DNA from: Paenibacillus ihumii
GTDB lineage: Bacteria; Bacillota; Bacilli; Paenibacillales; Paenibacillaceae
Assembly: GCF_001403875.1 (NCBI RefSeq)
Contig: NZ_LN884299.1
Coordinates: forward strand, 744,001-808,000
Length of the DNA stretch: 64,000 nt
Reading direction: 5' to 3'
A model generated the notes under the pieces. It was not told where the DNA came from and ran no database searches. It worked only from the letters and a program-made list of their open reading frames with translations. The position numbers were made by a program, and so were the translations under genes. The first letter of the stretch is position 1; each line of letters opens with the position of its first letter. Below are positions 25,765 through 35,642 of the stretch, piece by piece.

Positions 25765-26670
25765 ATGGGGCAAAATGCGGATAGTCAACTTATCACAATG
25801 CTAATAAACTCTCCCAAAGAGCGAAAAAAGAGATTAATTGAAGAATTTGATCAAAGGCTTGGTCTGTCTGCCGATGACATTCGGGACAAAAAACACCCCT
25901 TATATATGTCCTGTCCCCGTTGCAAAACACAGAGGAGTGAATCTGACGCCAAGGGTCGCTATATCGTAGCTTATGGTTATGCCGATCCCGAAAAGACCCA
26001 AAGAAGATTTCATTGCAAAATCTGCAAGCTTCATTTTAATGATCATACGAACACGATATTCCATTACAAAAAGCTCCGCAAACATATCCTTCCCTTCATG
26101 CAAAGGATGCTTGACGGAATATCCATCCGAAAAACAGCTACGGATTTAGGTGTAAGCCCAACTACAATTCACTCCTGGCGACAAGCTGTTCTTCAATATA
26201 TAGAGAAAAACATGCATTTAATCCAAGGTGAACTCCCTAGTACGGGTATTACCGAAACAGCCACACGAGAATTCAAGCCTTCACGTAAAGGATTACCCGC
26301 ACATCGAACCATTCCAAAGACTACACAAACTATACAATTTCACTGCGATCGCCAGAATCACTGGAGAGTTAATCTCACCTCGGCAAATACTCTAAAGTCT
26401 CGGAAGCAAATGATAAAAGGAGAAACCCAAGTTCATGTGAACGGAACATCCACCACTGCCTGCCGCCCAACTTCACCCGCTGATCGTCTGCTTTTTCATA
26501 CCCGCAATGTACAGAAATTGGACAAACAATTCTCAGCCATGTACCGCCACATGAGAGGAGTAGCTCAGCCCAACCTGTTTAGATATGCGCTTTGGCAATG
26601 CCTGCTTATGCAATTATCACGCTTGAACACAAAGGAAAAGTTGTCTACCTTACTATCTCTATGCTTATAA
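25765..26670 (+). CDS. Transposase-like zinc-ribbon/HTH protein
   Basis: 301 residues, uninterrupted, starting ATG after a GGAGGTGTCGG ribosome site. An N-terminal zinc ribbon (CPRCKTQ ... FHCKICKLHFN, four cysteines) is followed by an HTH (GISIRKTATDLGVSPTTIHS W). Both are typical of IS1/IS1595-like transposases. The following part has no DDE catalytic triad that I can place. The C-terminus (FSAMYRHMRGVAQPNLFRYA) vaguely recalls a transposase end. No inverted repeats were noticed around it. It may be a decayed transposase or a domesticated DNA-binding protein that regulates the divergent Wadjet operon; the latter is only a hypothesis. Confidence 0.6.
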   Translation: MGQNADSQLITMLINSPKERKKRLIEEFDQRLGLSADDIRDKKHPLYMSCPRCKTQRSESDAKGRYIVAYGYADPEKTQRRFHCKICKLHFNDHTNTIFHYKKLRKHILPFMQRMLDGISIRKTATDLGVSPTTIHSWRQAVLQYIEKNMHLIQGELPSTGITETATREFKPSRKGLPAHRTIPKTTQTIQFHCDRQNHWRVNLTSANTLKSRKQMIKGETQVHVNGTSTTACRPTSPADRLLFHTRNVQKLDKQFSAMYRHMRGVAQPNLFRYALWQCLLMQLSRLNTKEKLSTLLSLCL

Positions 26671-26987
26671 ATATTTGTTATATGGTTATCTGGAATCCAT
26701 AAATATAATAATTCACACCGAGGAAGAGATCAAAAAATCAACAATATTCTGTAACATGTGAAAAACCCCGTCAGACAGAGCCTTTCTAATTAAATCCACA
26801 AAAAAATACCGCCCAGCGGTTGCATTGGCTACCATTGGACGGAATTTTCTATGCTAAAAAAACTCTGGCTAAGCGACCCTTTTAGAGTTCTGTTGGGTTC
26901 CGCTGGCTCCTGCTGGGCTCCGCTACCGCTAGGTGCAGTAAGCTCTGCCGAGTCCTGCCGAGTACACCCTAATTCTACCCTCCAGCG
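26671..26987. other. Intergenic between convergent genes
   Basis: Holds the terminator of the ABC-transporter operon at 26801-26842. The part at 26885-26960 is rich in short imperfect repeats (ctgggttccgctgg-like) and carries no gene. Confidence 0.5.
26801..26842 (-). terminator. Terminator of the sugar ABC operon
   Basis: Reverse strand: arms CCGTCC and GGGCGG enclosing an inner CCAATGG-type pairing, followed by TATTTTTTT. It is 146 bases after the permease gene stop. Confidence 0.65.
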
Positions 26988-28254
26988 TCACCCCTTGATC
27001 GAACCGATCATGACACCCTTCTCAAAATATTTCTGGATAAACGGATAGATCACCAGAATCGGCAGCGTGGACACGATAATAACGCCGTATTTGATCTGGT
27101 CGGCATATCTTTGCGCATAACCTCCCGCATCTCCCCCAGTGCCCGCCCCGCCGGCAAACACCTGATTGGACAGCAGAATGTCCCGCAAAATCATTTGCAA
27201 CGGCTGCAGGTTGTTATTGCGGATATAGATCAGCGCGGTAAAGAAGTCGTTCCAGTGCCCGACCAGATAATAGAGACCGATTACCGAGATCATCGCCTTC
27301 GAGAGCGGCAGCGCCACCTTGAAGAAAAAGGTAAAGTGCGAGCAGCCGTCCATCACCGCTGCCTCGTGCAGCTCCTGCGGCAGCGAGCTCTCGAAGAACG
27401 TCCGGGCGATAATCAGATAGAACACGTTGACGCAAAACGGGATAATGAACACCCAAATCGTATTTGTCAGATGCAAATCCTTCATTAGCAAGTAAGTCGG
27501 AATAAGTCCGCCGTTGAAGAACATCGTCACCACGAAAATAAACATAATGACCTTCCTTGCCCGGAACTCCCGCCGGGACAGCACATACGCCGCAGGCAGC
27601 GTGAACAGCATATTGACCAAGGTGCCGAACAGGGTGTAGAACACCGTGTTCCGGTAGCCCGTCCAGATCCGCATATCCTTGAAAATTTCCTGATATCCGA
27701 AGAAGCTGATATTTTTCGGCACCAGCCATACCTTGCCTGTCGCTACGAGCGTGGAGTCGCTGAAGGAAGCGATCACGATGAAATAAAGCGGATAAACGAT
27801 GATTAGAAAAATAAACGTGCACAGCAGCCCGAGCGTGATTTTGAAGGCGAGCTCTTTGCCGTTGAGGCGCGGGCGGGCTCCGTTCGTTGGCGGTGGCGCT
27901 CCATGGAAGCTTGGCCCGATTCCACCGAGAGGCGGCTCGGCTCCATCGATTCGCGGGCTTCCGCTGCTGGTTCCCTTGCTGTGCAAGCTGCCATAGCTAG
28001 GTGAGGTGCCATTACTGGGTGAGGCTCCATCGCTAAGTAAGGTGCCTTCGCTGAGTGGGGCTCCATCGCTAAGTAAGGTACCGCCGCTGGGTGAGACTGC
28101 ACTGATGGGAAAGCTACCGCTGCTGCCTGAGACTCCACCGCTAGGGAAACTGCCGCTGCTGCGAAAGGCCCCTTTGCTGAATGTTGCTCCATCACTACCC
28201 ATTCGAGCGGGTTCCGTGCCAATCCCATGATTACGCATTCGCGTAGAATCCATG
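26988..28254 (-). CDS. Carbohydrate ABC permease (LplC/YtcP type) with long low-complexity N-terminus
   Basis: The C-terminal 280 residues are a standard inner-membrane permease of the MalG/LplC class: six membrane segments (LGLLCTFIFLIIVYPLYFIV first) and the EAA loop ELHEAAVMDGCSHFTFFFKV, ending in KYFEKGVMIGSIKG as this subfamily does. The N-terminal 135 residues or so are unlike any permease. They are made of Ser, Gly, Pro and Ala in imperfect repeats (GTLLSDGAPLSEG, GTSPSNG-like units), encoded by a degenerate tandem repeat at about 27990-28200. A typical permease would begin near GKELAFKITLG. The start at about 28254 is uncertain. It forms an operon with the permease and binding protein upstream and lacks its own ATPase, as usual for the family. 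Confidence 0.8.
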
Positions 28255-28280
28255 TCCGTTCCTCCTTTCCTCATAGGCTT

Positions 28281-29195
28281 TTAGAATAGGCTCGTCTCGG
28301 ATACCCGCTTTGAGATCGTATTCATGGCAAACAAGAAGATGAAGTTGATCACCGTATTGAACAGGCCGATGGCCGAGGCCAGGCTGAACTGGCTCGAGAC
28401 GATCCCGATTTTGTATACATAGGTGGCAATAACCTCGGAAACGGGCAGATTGAGCGAGTTCTGCATCAGGAATATTTTCTCGAAGCCGGTACTGAGAATG
28501 TTGCCCATGCTGAGAATGAACAAAATAATAATCGTCGGCACAAGCGCCGGAATATCAACAAAGCGAATCGTCTGCCAGCGGCTGGCCCCGTCGATGCGGG
28601 CCGCGTCATAGAGCTGGGGATCGACCGTGGACAGGGCGGCCAGATAGATAATGCTGTTCCAGCCGCAGTGCTGCCAAATGTCCGAGAGCACGTACACCGG
28701 AATGAAGGTGCCAGTCGAGGCGAGCAGGTTGATATGCCCCAGCCCGACCACTTTCATCAAATGACCGACGACCCCGGTCTCCGCCGACAGCAGCACATTC
28801 AGCATACCGACCAGCACGATCACCGAGATGAAGTGCGGCAGATAGACGGTCGTCTGCATGAGCTGCTTCATTTTTTTGCGCCGAATCTGGTTCAGAATCA
28901 ACGCCAAAATGATGGGAGCCGGAAAGCCAAGCACAATGCTCGCCAGGCTGATCAGAAAGGTGTTCCGCATCAGGTCGGTGAACAGATAACTGTCAATGAA
29001 TTGCTGAAAATACGCCAGTCCCCGCCATTCGCCCCCGGTCAGCCCTTTGCTGAAGTCATAATCGCGAAAAGCGAGCTGAATCCCGTACATCGGGATGTAA
29101 TTAAAGATAAGAATGACGATGATCGCCGGGAGGATCATGATCCAGAGTTGATAGTCGCGCGTGACGGCGTGAACTAGCCCTTTGCGAGTCTGCAT
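28281..29195 (-). CDS. Carbohydrate ABC permease (LplB/YtcQ-partner type)
   Basis: 304 residues with six predicted membrane segments. It opens YQLWIMILPAIIVILIFNYI then PMYGIQLAFRDYDFSKG, a block typical of LplB-like permeases. The EAA loop is LYDAARIDGASRWQTIRFVD and the end is FAMNTISKRVSETSLF, also typical. With the next permease it forms the membrane channel for sugars or uronate-containing oligosaccharides bound by the lipoprotein. Spacing: 11 bases after the binding-protein gene. Confidence 0.9.
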   Translation of the reverse strand: MQTRKGLVHAVTRDYQLWIMILPAIIVILIFNYIPMYGIQLAFRDYDFSKGLTGGEWRGLAYFQQFIDSYLFTDLMRNTFLISLASIVLGFPAPIILALILNQIRRKKMKQLMQTTVYLPHFISVIVLVGMLNVLLSAETGVVGHLMKVVGLGHINLLASTGTFIPVYVLSDIWQHCGWNSIIYLAALSTVDPQLYDAARIDGASRWQTIRFVDIPALVPTIIILFILSMGNILSTGFEKIFLMQNSLNLPVSEVIATYVYKIGIVSSQFSLASAIGLFNTVINFIFLFAMNTISKRVSETSLF

Positions 29196-29206
29196 ATGCT
29201 CCCCCC

Positions 29207-30820
29207 TTATTTTTTGCTCTTATATTCTTCGTAGTATTTTTGCATGATCTCTAGATTCTGGGTGATGCCAGCCTTCTGGGCCTCCTTCACGTACGCATCC
29301 CATTCTGCCTCGATGCCGCCCTTGGTCACCCACTTGGCGAAGCTGGACTCGGCCAGGTTCATAATGTTCGTGTTGTTCAGGCTCATCGTGTTGTTGTCCA
29401 TCGTCGAGTATTTGATAAACAGGCCGGGAAAAACATCCTTTTCCAGATCCACCTTCAATGCTTCCTCCAAAGGCTCGGATTGGCCGAGTACCTCCTGCAT
29501 GTCTTTGCCGAGGGTCAGCTGCAGATCGTCCGGGATATAAAAAGCCCCGTGATCCGCCATCGTGGACGTCCATTTCCAGGTGCCGGGGTCCATCTCCGGA
29601 TTAGCCGGAGGCAGCACGCTGTAAGTCCCGTCTCCATGGTCCTGAATATTCGGGCCGATCGAGCCGAACAACGCCTGTATGCCGACCTTCGGATCGTACA
29701 GCTCGTTGATAAACCGCATCGCCGCTTCCTTATGCTTCGTCTTGGCGGACATCACGACGTGATTCGTGCCGTAGTTCAAGGAATAGTAATCATAGCTCCA
29801 CGACAGCTCCCCCGTGTAATCCGCGGTGACCTTCAGCGGAGGCAGAGTGATATACTGCGGGGCCAGCTGCTCCCCGAACCGGTCGGACGCCACCCAGCCC
29901 CAGGTGAAGCCAACCTTGGCCGTGTCCCCTTCCCCGCGGGCGATCGATTGATATTTCGTATAGTCGTGCGTGAACACTTCGGGATTAATCAGCCCGGCCT
30001 TGTACAGCCTGTTGAGGAAAGCCACCATGGTCTTGTAGCGTTCGTCGATGAGGAAATTCTTGATCTGTCCATCCTCGACAAAATAGCCCTGACTGCTGCC
30101 CTCCGACAGCGTGATGCCCATGCTGCCCAGAAGCACGGCCGGATTGAAGTATCCGCCGATCCCGCCCGGCCAATCCATCGGAATCTCGTCCTTCGCATCG
30201 CCATTGCCGTTGGCGTCTTTCTCTTTAAAAGCGACGAGGACGTCATACAGCTCATCCCAGGTCGTCGGCTTTTGCAGCCCTAGCTCATCCAGCCATTTCT
30301 GGTTGATGAACTGCCTGGTGCCGGTTGACGGCCAGAACCGCTGGTATTTGGGGAGGCCGTAGATTTTGCCATCTGGCTGCGTGGCGATGAGCTTCGTCTC
30401 TGGCTTCTCGCTGAACATCTTCTGCACGTTCGGGGCCTGGTCGAGCAGGCCGGACAAATCCTGGAACAGCCCCTGGAACTGGGCAAAATCCGCATCCGTG
30501 ATGACATTCGGCCCAATGAACAGATCCGGGATGTCGCCGCTGGCCAGCATCGTGCCTTTCTTTTGCCCATAGTCGGTGGTAATCTCCTGCCACTCAATTT
30601 CGACTCCGGCGGCATCCTCGACCGCCTGCAGCCACTCCATTTCCGCCAGCGGCTTGGTGAGCGGATGCTTGGTCATAATCGCCGTCAGCTTCACCTTCTC
30701 CCCGGACGCATTCCCGGGCGTTGTCCCCGCGGACTTGCTATCTCCCCCTGAACCGCACCCCGACAGCAGCATGGCTGTGATCAAGACGAGTGATGTGAGA
30801 ACGCTTACCTTTTTCCGCAT
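29207..30820 (-). CDS. Extracellular sugar-binding lipoprotein (LplA/YtcQ-like)
   Basis: About 537 residues from ATG 30820, preceded at 7-8 bases by GGAGG; earlier in-frame codons lack a site. The signal peptide ends in a lipobox (ITAMLLSGCGSGG), so it is anchored to the outer face of the membrane. The mature part is a family-1 solute-binding protein (KLTAIMTKHPLTKPLAEMEW, ASGDIPDLFIGPNVITDADF, YGLPKYQRFWPSTGTRQFIN), of the large class that serves LplB/LplC permeases. First gene of the operon, with a CcpA-type site about 150 bases upstream. The ligand is not predictable; the distant xylanase carries the same type of site. Confidence 0.85.
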   Translation of the reverse strand: MRKKVSVLTSLVLITAMLLSGCGSGGDSKSAGTTPGNASGEKVKLTAIMTKHPLTKPLAEMEWLQAVEDAAGVEIEWQEITTDYGQKKGTMLASGDIPDLFIGPNVITDADFAQFQGLFQDLSGLLDQAPNVQKMFSEKPETKLIATQPDGKIYGLPKYQRFWPSTGTRQFINQKWLDELGLQKPTTWDELYDVLVAFKEKDANGNGDAKDEIPMDWPGGIGGYFNPAVLLGSMGITLSEGSSQGYFVEDGQIKNFLIDERYKTMVAFLNRLYKAGLINPEVFTHDYTKYQSIARGEGDTAKVGFTWGWVASDRFGEQLAPQYITLPPLKVTADYTGELSWSYDYYSLNYGTNHVVMSAKTKHKEAAMRFINELYDPKVGIQALFGSIGPNIQDHGDGTYSVLPPANPEMDPGTWKWTSTMADHGAFYIPDDLQLTLGKDMQEVLGQSEPLEEALKVDLEKDVFPGLFIKYSTMDNNTMSLNNTNIMNLAESSFAKWVTKGGIEAEWDAYVKEAQKAGITQNLEIMQKYYEEYKSKK

Positions 30821-30966
30821 ATCCATACCTCCACACATTTGATATGGGCCCGATCGATACAGACCGCTGCCACAGCTTTGCCTGGACTGAATCGCAGGCA
30901 CCTTAGACAGTAATGGGAGATGCCAAGCCGCGTAAACGGGCAGTTTTTGTGTGGGTCTTCATTTTT

Positions 30967-30980
30967 TGAAAGCGCTTAAT
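30967..30980. promoter_or_regulatory. CcpA-type (cre) site upstream of the sugar ABC operon
   Basis: TGAAAGCGCTTAAT matches the catabolite-responsive element well in its left half and core. The same 14 bases recur at 53664-53677 before the xylanase gene. Confidence 0.65.
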
Positions 30981-31218
30981 GTATTGTGTGGCTAGACGGT
31001 GGTTCCCGGCCGTTCCGGGGGCGTCTTCAAATATTGTAGATGTTCAAAAAGTGCCTCTTGCGATGGTGTATGCAGGCAGATTCATTAACGGCCACAGCCC
31101 TGTTGGTGGGGAGCCGCATCGTGCGCCCTGCTCTCTATGCGGACGATGCGGGCCGGGATGCTTGGATGATTGTCGACCCTACCGCATCTTGCCATGACAA
31201 CTTCGGATGGAACGGAGC

Positions 31219-33735
31219 TTAGCTTCTGTGCGTGGTGCGGTATTGGCCGGGCGTGGTGCCGACGATTTTTTTGAAGGAGCGAATGAAGCTGGAGGTGTTC
31301 GTGTACCCGACCTGGGCAGCGATGCCCTCCAGTGTCTCCTCGCTCTCCCGCAGCAATTGAATCGACCTCTGGATTCTGAGGCGATCGATGTATTCCTTGA
31401 AGTTCTGGCCCATCTCCTTCTTGAAATGATGACTGAAATTCGAGACCGACATGCCAAAATGATCGGCCATCAGCTGCAGCGAGCAATTCGGGTCCATCCC
31501 CTTGTCTTCGATCACGGCAAGAATCTCCTCGCGGGAAGCCGTACGTCCCTTCGGCAGCGTCTCGCGAATCATCTCGCACAGCTTGGCGCCGCTCTCCTGC
31601 AGAATCCCCGTCATCTGGTCCAGTGTGTAGCGGGGCTGGAACGCCGCATCCGTCAGGCGCAGCAGGCTCTGATCATCATGGCGGAAGCGCTGCAGCCCGT
31701 TAAAAATCACGCTAGCCGTGTTCAAATACACGCTCCGCAGCATATGCGGCGGCAGCCCTTCGCTGCTCAGATAGCAGACGATCCGCTCAATCAGCGACTC
31801 CACCAGAGTTGCTTCGTTCTTCAAAATCGCCAGCTCCAACGACTGCAGCAGCTCCGCGAAATAAGAAACCGTACCGGACAGTGACATCTCGATCTCAGCA
31901 AAGCTCAGGATCGGACTCGTATAGCGCAGCCGCAGCTGCTCAACCGTACGCAGCGCCTGCAAGTAGGAGACATGGGCCGAGTTGGGGTCGAGGATGTACG
32001 TACAAGTTAGTTCAGGTTGATCCTGTCCCGAAGTCCTTCGTGCTCCTTTTGGTTGGCTATGTCCGGCAGTCCTTACAGCCTCCCCTGGCTCGCCAATGCC
32101 GATGATCGTCTTCCAGCCCGACCGCACCTGGAGCTCCTCCTGCAGCAGGGCTAAATACGCTTGAACGGAGAAGTCCTCCCCATGGGAGCAGACGAATACG
32201 ATCTCGTGATGGTAGTTACTTTTGAAAAAATAACCCTGAACCCCTTCAGGCAGCTGGCTCTCCCGGTTTTTGCAATAAAGCAGCACAAGATTCGTCTCCT
32301 CTGTCTCGGAATTACAGGAGATGACAGCCACCGTCACGCGCGCTCCGTCCAAACTCACTCCTACCTTCTCCGCTTCCCGCTGCACTTGCTCCCCGCTCAG
32401 GAAATGCCCGTTGACCAGCTCCAGCAGCATATTGTCCCGCATGATTGGCAGCGTCTCCTTCACCTCTTCATCCAGCCGGCTGTTGACCGCAGATAGACCG
32501 CTTAACGTATAGCGGATCGCCTCGATCTCGTTCATCGGCCCACGCTCCTCCGGCTCGAACAAACCTGCGGCGAACTCGACCAAACGCTTAATTGGGTGGT
32601 AGTTTTTGCGGATCGAGACGTAGATGACAATCACTTCAAGTAGCAAAATGCCTCCAACAAGCAGAATCGTGTTCAGTTGAATCGTACGCAGCCCCTGGAG
32701 CGATTCCGACACCGGGAGCAGGCTGACATACTTCCAGCCGTTCTTATCCGAAACCGTATAAGATACGAGATAGGACACGCCGTCGATCCGGTGGATACCG
32801 GAGAACGAACCCTGGGTCGAGCCAAGGGAGGAGCCGGAGGACGCGCCAGAGGACGTACCAATGGACGTACCAATGGACGTATCCCGGAATGAGCCGCTAT
32901 CTTTGCCTAGACGGCTTACCAGCTGCGGTAAATCCTCCGAGCTCTGAACTAGCGCCTCGTTAGAGGCAACAAGCGGTTGTCCCTGCGCATCAAAAATAAA
33001 GAAGTCCCCCTTATACGCTTCCGATACCGACCGCATCATGCGGAGAATCGTATCCTCCCGGACCATGATCATCACCACGCCAGGCGAACTCGTACCGCCC
33101 ACCGGAAGTGGCTGCAGAAAGGTCAGCATCCGTACCCGGTTATGACCGGGGACCAGCACCCCCTCTACAGGCCGAACCACGGGAGAATCCAACGTGTTCA
33201 GCGTCTCGGTCAGATCATTATGAGGCCAGCTCTCATAATAAAAGCCAACCCCCGGCTTCCCCATATCCTGCACACTGTATGCGCTTCCAGTTTTGGAGAA
33301 CAAATAACCGGTGCTTCTCACATACAACAGGGTGTTGTAGATAAAAGCATCGGTCGCGTTGTACTTTTTCATCTCATTCGCTATCAGTACCCGCTGGTAA
33401 TCACTCTCCTCGGCTTGATACAGCCGGAACTCCCGATTCTGCACCAGCTCAAACGGCAAATTGTACACATACCGCGTGAACGTATCCATCGACGTCATGA
33501 ACTGCTCCGTAATGTGGGCGTTCCAGTCCATCTCCTTCTCTTTGACCACCTCCGCCGAATACGGATAGTAATACAGCACGATAATCATGACTGGAAACAG
33601 CAGCACCAGCAAATAGGAAATCAATAGCTTGGTCAGTAAATTGATCTTGTTCTTATTTCCCCCAGCCTGAATTAACTTGTTATGCCCCACCTTGTTATGG
33701 TTCACCTTGCTCATATTCAGTTCAGTCTTCCCCAA
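31219..33735 (-). CDS. Membrane-bound AraC-family regulator (YtdP/YesS-like)
   Basis: 838 residues from TTG 33735 (GGAAGGTGAG upstream); ATG 33714 is an alternative. One membrane segment lies near residues 30-50 (LISYLLVLLFPVMIIVLYYY). An extracellular Cache-like sensor of about 250 residues follows, then a second membrane segment (ILLVGGILLLEVIVIYVSI). A cytoplasmic linker leads to a C-terminal AraC HTH pair (NCSLQLMADHFGMSVSNFSH; EGIAAQVGYTNTSSFIRSFK, ending TTPGQYR). Such regulators sit next to LplABC-type transporters and activate them in response to the sugar. A low-complexity stretch of Gly/Ser/Thr (GTSIGTSSGASSGSSLG-like) lies in the sensor part and is encoded by short repeats near 32830-32880. 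Confidence 0.85.
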   Translation of the reverse strand: MGKTELNMSKVNHNKVGHNKLIQAGGNKNKINLLTKLLISYLLVLLFPVMIIVLYYYPYSAEVVKEKEMDWNAHITEQFMTSMDTFTRYVYNLPFELVQNREFRLYQAEESDYQRVLIANEMKKYNATDAFIYNTLLYVRSTGYLFSKTGSAYSVQDMGKPGVGFYYESWPHNDLTETLNTLDSPVVRPVEGVLVPGHNRVRMLTFLQPLPVGGTSSPGVVMIMVREDTILRMMRSVSEAYKGDFFIFDAQGQPLVASNEALVQSSEDLPQLVSRLGKDSGSFRDTSIGTSIGTSSGASSGSSLGSTQGSFSGIHRIDGVSYLVSYTVSDKNGWKYVSLLPVSESLQGLRTIQLNTILLVGGILLLEVIVIYVSIRKNYHPIKRLVEFAAGLFEPEERGPMNEIEAIRYTLSGLSAVNSRLDEEVKETLPIMRDNMLLELVNGHFLSGEQVQREAEKVGVSLDGARVTVAVISCNSETEETNLVLLYCKNRESQLPEGVQGYFFKSNYHHEIVFVCSHGEDFSVQAYLALLQEELQVRSGWKTIIGIGEPGEAVRTAGHSQPKGARRTSGQDQPELTCTYILDPNSAHVSYLQALRTVEQLRLRYTSPILSFAEIEMSLSGTVSYFAELLQSLELAILKNEATLVESLIERIVCYLSSEGLPPHMLRSVYLNTASVIFNGLQRFRHDDQSLLRLTDAAFQPRYTLDQMTGILQESGAKLCEMIRETLPKGRTASREEILAVIEDKGMDPNCSLQLMADHFGMSVSNFSHHFKKEMGQNFKEYIDRLRIQRSIQLLRESEETLEGIAAQVGYTNTSSFIRSFKKIVGTTPGQYRTTHRS

Positions 33736-34083
33736 GCCGCGCTCACCTTCCTTTTTGATATTCCTGTTAGTAAAGAAAATATAAGAAGAAATTGAAATTT
33801 ACAACCATCTCTTTGGACTGTCGCTGGGACAGCGGTGAATGTGGGCAGCAAAGATGCTGGGCAACGAGCTAGCTGCGAGTTGACCGCTATGAGAACCCCA
33901 TCACTTGTAGCCCCCTGATAGTAGCAAATGTGGCTTAAGTCAGCCTTGCTGCTGTGTGACTACATTATAAATGTAGACGTAGAAGGGAGTTAGAGAACAT
34001 GGAAGGAATTTTTTGGGGACTTAAGGGTGAAGAGTATTCATTATAGGGAACTTTGGCTGGGCTGGACTGGGTTGGGCTGCTAT
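33736..34083. other. Intergenic, no gene seen
   Basis: About 350 bases upstream of the AraC-type regulator. It must hold that gene's promoter. A forward frame beginning near 33999 (GAAGGGAG then ATGGAAGG) closes after about ten codons and is not supported. Confidence 0.4.
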
Positions 34084-34386
34084 TTACTCATCATCCTGTT
34101 TGGCGATATGACCCATCCCATGATCGAGATGGATTTCGATGATCATAACTGCGCCCAGCTTGAAGCCATAGGTGAACGCCGCTGTTATCTCCATACTCTG
34201 AATTTGCTGCTGTAAATCCAACAGCAACTCAAGCTCGGCAAACTCGTCGCTGGACAGCTTTTTCTTCCAGGACTCTATTTTCTCGGACAGTTCCCTACCC
34301 TTCTTGCGGTACAGGGGATCTTTAGGAACCAATTGTTCTTCGGGAATGAGATGACCGTAGTATAGGGATTCGAGAAGGGATTGCAT
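34084..34386 (-). CDS. DUF6809-type small protein
   Basis: 100 residues, starting ATG after AAAGGAGG. It is helical, with the family features LLESLYYGHLIPEEQLVPKD near the start and AFTYGFKLGAVMIIEIHL near the end. That fits the small DUF6809 proteins common in Firmicutes genomes, of unknown function. Stands alone. Confidence 0.7.
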   Translation of the reverse strand: MQSLLESLYYGHLIPEEQLVPKDPLYRKKGRELSEKIESWKKKLSSDEFAELELLLDLQQQIQSMEITAAFTYGFKLGAVMIIEIHLDHGMGHIAKQDDE

Positions 34387-34505
34387 GGGATGGCCTCCTT
34401 TTTTTATAGGATAGCAAAAGGAGGGACGAAATGTGGTACGGGTATGCGTAATAATGGAATACTAGTTAGGGGAAGGGAATAAAAAATTGGCAACAAATGA
34501 GAAAA

Positions 34506-34528
34506 CCACCTCGAGAGGCGGCTTTTTT
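34506..34528. terminator. Bidirectional terminator
   Basis: CCACCTC-GA-GAGGCGG stem flanked by an A-run on the left and six T on the right. It lies 150 bases beyond the last gene of the SIR2 operon (reverse strand) and could also stop forward transcripts. Confidence 0.65.
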
Positions 34529-34678
34529 CCGGCTGTTATTAACACTTTGTTTTCCATGGGTACTTCTTCAATGCTTTTCTGAGTATAGGCTATAGGGGTA
34601 CTTGCAAATAAGGCGCCGCTTAAAGCGGCAGAGAATCAAAAATACTCGAATAAAAATAAAAAATACCTTCCTCCATAA

Positions 34679-35635
34679 CTATTCTTCAGGATTTACTGTT
34701 TCTGACATTAGGTTTTTGGCAACCACATGTAGATCTATTAGATGATTAAACTTATTCAATCCCGAGAATACATCTCTCAAAATATATGGTTCTATAGGAT
34801 TATTAACCATATATTTCTCAACAACTTGAACTAGATTATTACATATAGTTTCAAATATAAAATCTTTAGAAAGAACTCGAAGTATCTCCATTATCATATT
34901 CTTTAATACAATAAGTGAATTCTCATTCATCTTACGATCATCAAGTTGAAACCAGATTTTCCCTTCTTCTCTTTGATATAAACTTGGGAATGCCTTTGCA
35001 AGCCTACCATTCTTACCGTTCCTACCTATTACATTCCTAAACTCCTTCTCATCTTTTATTAAGTTTTCCTGATCATCACCAGTGAGTTCTATATATAATG
35101 AATTAATTTCGCTAATTATGCTTTTACCATGAAGATACTCCCCTTTATGATTCGTATGAAGTTGAAACGCGCTAGAATAAGAATTTGCCCCATTTAGTAA
35201 TAGAAACAATGATAATACAGCCTCTTGTGGACTAATATCTATGGAAAATACATTTTCACACTTGCGTTTCAAAACCTCTGCAGAACATTTGGCGAACAAT
35301 TCCTTTGAGGTTTTTATTGCTGCATAATGATCAAGAGTATTATCGGATAACATTGTATTTAAATAAAGCAAACCAAGCTCTGTAATAACCATATATGTCT
35401 CACTGTTAGTAACCTCAGTAATTAGATAGTTCTCTAGACACTCAGAGTATGATGACGAATCATTCAGATTATCTTTTTTCAAAAGATTTCTTACACCTTT
35501 AACGCTTATTCTCCTCTTTGTGAATGTACTAATGTTTTTGAAAACGCTCTTTTCATCTTTCCAAGGTAAAGAATCTAGCTTAAATATATGTTGATTACTA
35601 TTTTCAAATACCTCTTCAAGCAACTTAATAATCAT
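34679..35635 (-). CDS. Third protein of the SIR2-ABC operon, unknown family
   Basis: 318 residues, A/T-rich codon use, start ATG (GGAGATAATG) 7 bases after the stop of the ABC gene, so co-transcribed. It appears entirely helical with no membrane segment or signal peptide. A winged-helix-like stretch may lie near residues 40-100 (ISTFTKRRISVKGVRNLLKK, then LITEVTNSETYMVITELGLL). The rest includes EAVLSLFLLLNGANSYSSAF and a charged middle with NVIGRNGKNGRLAKAFPSL. I recognise no catalytic motif or family. By position it is the third component of a defence-like operon, perhaps a middle or adaptor subunit. Confidence 0.75.
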   Translation of the reverse strand: MIIKLLEEVFENSNQHIFKLDSLPWKDEKSVFKNISTFTKRRISVKGVRNLLKKDNLNDSSSYSECLENYLITEVTNSETYMVITELGLLYLNTMLSDNTLDHYAAIKTSKELFAKCSAEVLKRKCENVFSIDISPQEAVLSLFLLLNGANSYSSAFQLHTNHKGEYLHGKSIISEINSLYIELTGDDQENLIKDEKEFRNVIGRNGKNGRLAKAFPSLYQREEGKIWFQLDDRKMNENSLIVLKNMIMEILRVLSKDFIFETICNNLVQVVEKYMVNNPIEPYILRDVFSGLNKFNHLIDLHVVAKNLMSETVNPEE

Positions 35636-35642
35636 TATCTCC

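Noticed and set aside
26885..26960. Short gene in the gap after the sugar permease
   Set aside because: The forward frame is made of short repeats (ctgggttccgctgg-like) and has no support beyond being open.
34027..34215. Forward frame of 62 codons
   Set aside because: Mostly antisense to the DUF6809-type gene; GGGTGA-type signal is poor and no family resemblance is seen.
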